From an uncultured Geobacter sp. (GTDB taxonomy: Bacteria > Desulfobacterota > Desulfuromonadia > Geobacterales > Geobacteraceae): a DNA stretch of 64,000 bases. The stretch covers positions 25,624 to 89,623 of the forward strand of contig CAIYDQ010000095.1 in the NCBI GenBank assembly GCA_903925075.1, given 5' to 3'. Below the pieces are notes generated by a model, which had not been told where the DNA came from, did not search any database, and worked only from the letters and a program-made list of their open reading frames with translations. The position numbers and the translations under genes were made by a program. Positions 61,504 through 64,000 of this stretch are shown here, one piece after another; positions within the stretch are counted from its first letter, which is position 1, and each line of letters begins with the position of its first letter.

Positions 61504-61580
61504 GCGCCCGTAGCTCAGCTGGATAGAGTACCTGGCTTCGAACCAGGGTGTCGGCGGTTCGAATCCGTCCGGGCGTACCA
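61504..61580 (+). tRNA. tRNA-Arg (TCG anticodon)
   Basis: Acceptor GCGCCCG pairs with CGGGCGT, followed by A and encoded CCA at the end. Anticodon loop CTTCGAA within CCTGG/CCAGG gives anticodon TCG, reading CGA. D-stem agctcagctggatagagt and T-loop ggttcgaatcc are standard. tRNA-Arg genes are common integration sites, and the sequence type changes directly after it. Confidence 0.95.
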
Positions 61581-61592
61581 ATAAAAACACAG

Positions 61593-61620
61593 GGTTATGG
61601 CTTAGGCCGTAACCTTTTTC
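61593..61620 (+). terminator. Rho-independent terminator after tRNA-Arg
   Basis: ggttatggc and gccgtaacc pair (one G-U wobble) followed by tttttcttttgtt. Beyond it, 61636-61657 has an 11-bp direct repeat atagggtcagt in tandem, a short feature of unknown origin that may belong to an attachment site. Confidence 0.8.
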
Positions 61621-61804
61621 TTTTGTTATTTTGCCATAGGGTCAGTATAGGGTCAGTCGTGGGGCGATAACTAATGCCCTTATACCTTGTTCTATGCAGG
61701 CTATATGACAATCTACCCCGATTTAATTTGGCTAATGGTAAACGCCATGATATAAACGGCGGAAGCGGGCAGGATCTGATAAAACGCTGCAATGGGAGTT
61801 TTGA

Positions 61805-62752
61805 ATGGCATTAACGGTTCGTGGTTCGGCGTTTTACTTTGGCGAAGCGGTTCAGTCTGATCGCGCATCTCTTGCACTTTTTTTCCAATGGATCAAAGAC
61901 ACTGGATCATTAGCACAGTGGCCATTTATAATTCGAGAAGGCGAGGTGGAGATAAAAAGGAGCATATACTGCGATATCAACGCTACCCACTTTTATGGCA
62001 TTTTCCTGTCTGCGAGAAATGCGGAATTTCAGCATTTCGTCAGAGAGGAAGGCGGAAGGGTGATCGTAGAGGAAAAATCGACAGAGGGTAATCCTCCGGT
62101 AGAGATGAACTTCTTTGCCTTGCGCCTTGATAGCAGGAAAGGACTCTTTTCGCATTACATAGGCTCGTATCGGTTCCAGCAGTTTTTAGCCGATCTCTGG
62201 GCGAGTTATAAGCATTTTGTCGTAATGAAAAGAGCTGAGGAAGTCGTGGGCCTTGATGATCACGCCATCACGGAAGCTTACAAGCGTTATTCCCTGCGCG
62301 GCCAGTGCAATTATGGCCCGGTGTATACACCAGGTGCATTCACCGAACTTATTGAACGGCTTGGGACCATATCAGAGCTGAGGTTGACATCTTACGCCGT
62401 GGATGGGCCGACAGATAGGCCGGTGGGTGATCACCTGAAGTCGGTACACCAAGTATACAGGCTAGATGCTGTGCGTGCCGATGCTGGTGTGAAAGCCTGG
62501 CTACGCGAGAAAAGAGCACAAAGCTTACATATGCTGGCGTCAGGCAGGCCAGTTTATAATGGTCTCGTGGTAGGCGAAGACAACAATGGCGCCTCCCTCA
62601 AGATCGATTTTGAGAATACCCTTGAGGACTTCCTCTCTTGCCAGTATGACGAAATTGGCACTTTTGAAATTGCAAACCTTGCTGAACATCGCATAATTCA
62701 TGATATGCTGAACGCGCTGAACACAAAAATTCTTTTTAGACCGGCGGGATAA
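61805..62752 (+). CDS. Uncharacterised protein, first gene of tRNA-adjacent cassette
   Basis: 315 residues, AT-richer than its neighbours. No TM or signal peptide. The N-terminal half is beta-rich with FYGIFLSARNAEFQHF and MNFFALRLDSRKGLFSHYIGSY, the C-terminal half helical. It does not fit any family I know. gggag lies 8 nt before ATG 61805. The next gene begins 2 bp after its stop. A cytoplasmic sensor or toxin paired with a membrane effector is the sort of arrangement seen in defence cassettes, which is a hypothesis. Confidence 0.6.
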   Translation: MALTVRGSAFYFGEAVQSDRASLALFFQWIKDTGSLAQWPFIIREGEVEIKRSIYCDINATHFYGIFLSARNAEFQHFVREEGGRVIVEEKSTEGNPPVEMNFFALRLDSRKGLFSHYIGSYRFQQFLADLWASYKHFVVMKRAEEVVGLDDHAITEAYKRYSLRGQCNYGPVYTPGAFTELIERLGTISELRLTSYAVDGPTDRPVGDHLKSVHQVYRLDAVRADAGVKAWLREKRAQSLHMLASGRPVYNGLVVGEDNNGASLKIDFENTLEDFLSCQYDEIGTFEIANLAEHRIIHDMLNALNTKILFRPAG

Positions 62753-62754
62753 AG

Positions 62755-63372
62755 ATGATTTTTTTAGGGACAAGAAAAAGGCATCTAATTTTTTGGTCGC
62801 TTGTCCTTGTCTGCATCGCGTTGACAAAATTCACAACTTTTTCAGAGCTGAGACTCACCCTGGACTCAATTTTCGCTGGGCTTCTTGCCCTTACTGGCTT
62901 TGTCTTCACAGCACGAACCTTCATTACTTTCAAGCTCAACGAAGTTATATACGGCAGCGCATATTATCGCAGCCATGTTGAAAAGCTAAAAAGCGAAGGT
63001 GCTTACACTAGAGATTTATATGATCCCTTAAAGCATATCGATAACAACCTTGGCGTTGCAACATATATGTGTTTGTGGGCAACGATCCTGTTTATCGTTG
63101 TTGCTTTTCTTCCAGCAATGAAGGAACCCCTGGCACTTAGCAAAACTGTAAAAGTTGATTATGCCTTACAACTGATTTGCAAACTAACCTTGCAGGAATT
63201 TATCCATAGACATGATATCTGGCTTTCATTGGCATACAAGGCCTTTACTGATGTGACTATGGTTTATTTCGCCTTCTGCTTGTACCAGATGATTAAAACT
63301 GCCAGATCACTACATAAAAATATTTCTGATATCGTTCAACATTGGGAGGACCAATACAAAAGTGGTAACTGA
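62755..63372 (+). CDS. Four-TM membrane protein, second gene of cassette
   Basis: 205 residues with hydrophobic segments at about 10-28, 36-58, 100-120 and 160-182, and charged loops. No family recognised. Translation start ATG 62755 comes 2 bp after the upstream stop, so coupled. Base composition is AT-rich like its partner. It resembles in layout the membrane effectors of two-gene defence systems (for example a 4-TM KwaA-like protein), but the gene order differs and no homology is claimed. Confidence 0.6.
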   Translation: MIFLGTRKRHLIFWSLVLVCIALTKFTTFSELRLTLDSIFAGLLALTGFVFTARTFITFKLNEVIYGSAYYRSHVEKLKSEGAYTRDLYDPLKHIDNNLGVATYMCLWATILFIVVAFLPAMKEPLALSKTVKVDYALQLICKLTLQEFIHRHDIWLSLAYKAFTDVTMVYFAFCLYQMIKTARSLHKNISDIVQHWEDQYKSGN

Positions 63373-64000
63373 CCAGTTGGATCACACAAAGACAGGTTAA
63401 ACCTGCCAGCCCTCGCCTCTGCAATACATCCGCAGCCTGACGCTCCTACCTTCCAGTCCCTTCACCTTTTTCAGGATTTCCTGTGGCGAACCATCGCCGA
63501 ACAGAACCCGAGTGCAGCAGGAACGCAGGGGCGATCTACGAACGTGCGACCGTCAGGCGGTGATTGATTACCTCGAACAACGAGCCGAGGTCCTTCAACA
63601 AAAGCCTTGGACCAGGATCGGCAGAGTCTTGACAAGCTGCTGTCGCACCGAGGCGAGTCAGACCCACTGCCACGGGTGAGAAGTGAACACGACCAGGTCT
63701 TAAAGGGCCGCACCTACAGCACCGTTTTTAATCTCAACAGGTTGACGGCATCGAAGCCTCGGAGATTCTGGCCGATCCGACCCCGGAGAAGCCTTTTAAC
63801 CCCATCGATGCGGCCGAGGCGATCCTTGGCGGCAGACCTTCCGAATGCCCCCATATCGAGCGCATTTTGCATCAGGTTCAGAATATTGCCATAAAAAGTC
63901 ATGAGAAAAACCGATTGACAGAAAATCAAACGGGCGCGATGTTTCAGCCGCCCCAATCTGGCGGAACAAATGTAACAACCAGGAGGAAAAAGTAGAGTCG
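63373..64000 (+). pseudogene. Decayed coding remnants at window end
   Basis: No intact gene. A frame at 63512-63679 (VQQERRGDLRTCDRQAVIDY, ending at TGA) and a second at 63732-63995 (AEAILGGRPSECPHIERILH, ending at TAG) read like protein but are in different frames and lack starts, so they look like pieces of a broken mobile or accessory gene. An AGGAGG at 63981-63986 suggests that a new gene begins at or just past the window edge. Confidence 0.4.

Noticed and set aside
61805..63372. Kiwa-type (KwaA/KwaB) defence system
   Set aside because: Sizes are similar, but the gene order is reversed and I cannot see DUF4868-type motifs, so I left the pair unassigned.
1..64000. CRISPR arrays, rRNA genes, complete insertion sequences
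   Set aside because: No spaced identical repeats of CRISPR size, no rRNA motifs and no intact transposase are visible.

Overview
The window looks like chromosome of an anaerobic, high-GC bacterium of the Geobacter type (Desulfuromonadota). This is inferred from gene content, not from a database match. The pointers are a quinol:cytochrome c oxidoreductase with a pentaheme c-type cytochrome, a hybrid-cluster protein (Hcp), a DUF2318/FtsX/LolD metal-handling operon with a sigma-54-like promoter, an ArsS-type radical SAM gene that appears to encode selenocysteine, a complete-looking Flp/Tad pilus locus, and families of palindromic intergenic repeats.

Layout. 1-2.9 kb: end of a chemotaxis-receptor-like gene, a ParA ATPase, a response regulator whose frame runs into a PP2C phosphatase, and a cyclic-nucleotide-binding protein. 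3.3-7.1 kb: potassium channel, pirin, alpha/beta hydrolase, CYTH protein. 7.2-14.1 kb: a compact biosynthetic cluster with two B12-type radical SAM proteins, a secreted protein, a methyltransferase, a U32-like Fe-S protein and a type III polyketide synthase. 14.4-20.6 kb: a degenerate receiver, a 57-aa protein, polyphosphate kinase with a repeat-bearing N-terminus, a Cys-rich 87-aa protein, an NlpC/P60 lipoprotein, OsmC. 20.8-25.5 kb: Hcp, a TAXI-type binding protein, an MFS transporter.

25.7-44.0 kb is the Flp/Tad region. One arm runs leftward: flp, cpaB, secretin, tadZ, tadA, tadB, tadC, a 27-aa membrane peptide, an Ig-repeat lipoprotein, an OmpW-like barrel, DUF192, a polytopic membrane protein and a Pro/Ala-rich membrane-anchored protein. 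The other runs rightward: AAA ATPase, two TadE-like pseudopilins, a VWA/TadG protein. No prepilin peptidase (TadV) is present, so processing must rely on an enzyme elsewhere.

44.2-57.7 kb: DnaQ-like exonuclease, a DUF255/YyaL protein, Crp/Fnr regulator, ExeA-like ATPase with LysM-like tail, the bc complex (Rieske, cytochrome b, pentaheme c), the AhpD-like/ArsS arsenosugar pair, an FAD reductase, cyclopropane fatty acid synthase, ferredoxin and an orphan histidine kinase. 57.8-60.8 kb: the metal operon. At 61.5 kb a tRNA-Arg(TCG) marks an abrupt change to AT-richer, unfamiliar sequence carrying a tight two-gene cassette (315-aa protein plus 4-TM protein) and decayed coding remnants, which looks like the left end of an integrated island.

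The observations I rate highest are the in-frame UGA of arsS followed 12 nt later by a SECIS-like hairpin, the type III PKS/U32/radical SAM cluster, the tRNA-adjacent two-gene cassette, and the 27-aa peptide gene inside the tad locus. All functions are read from motifs by eye; no search was run.
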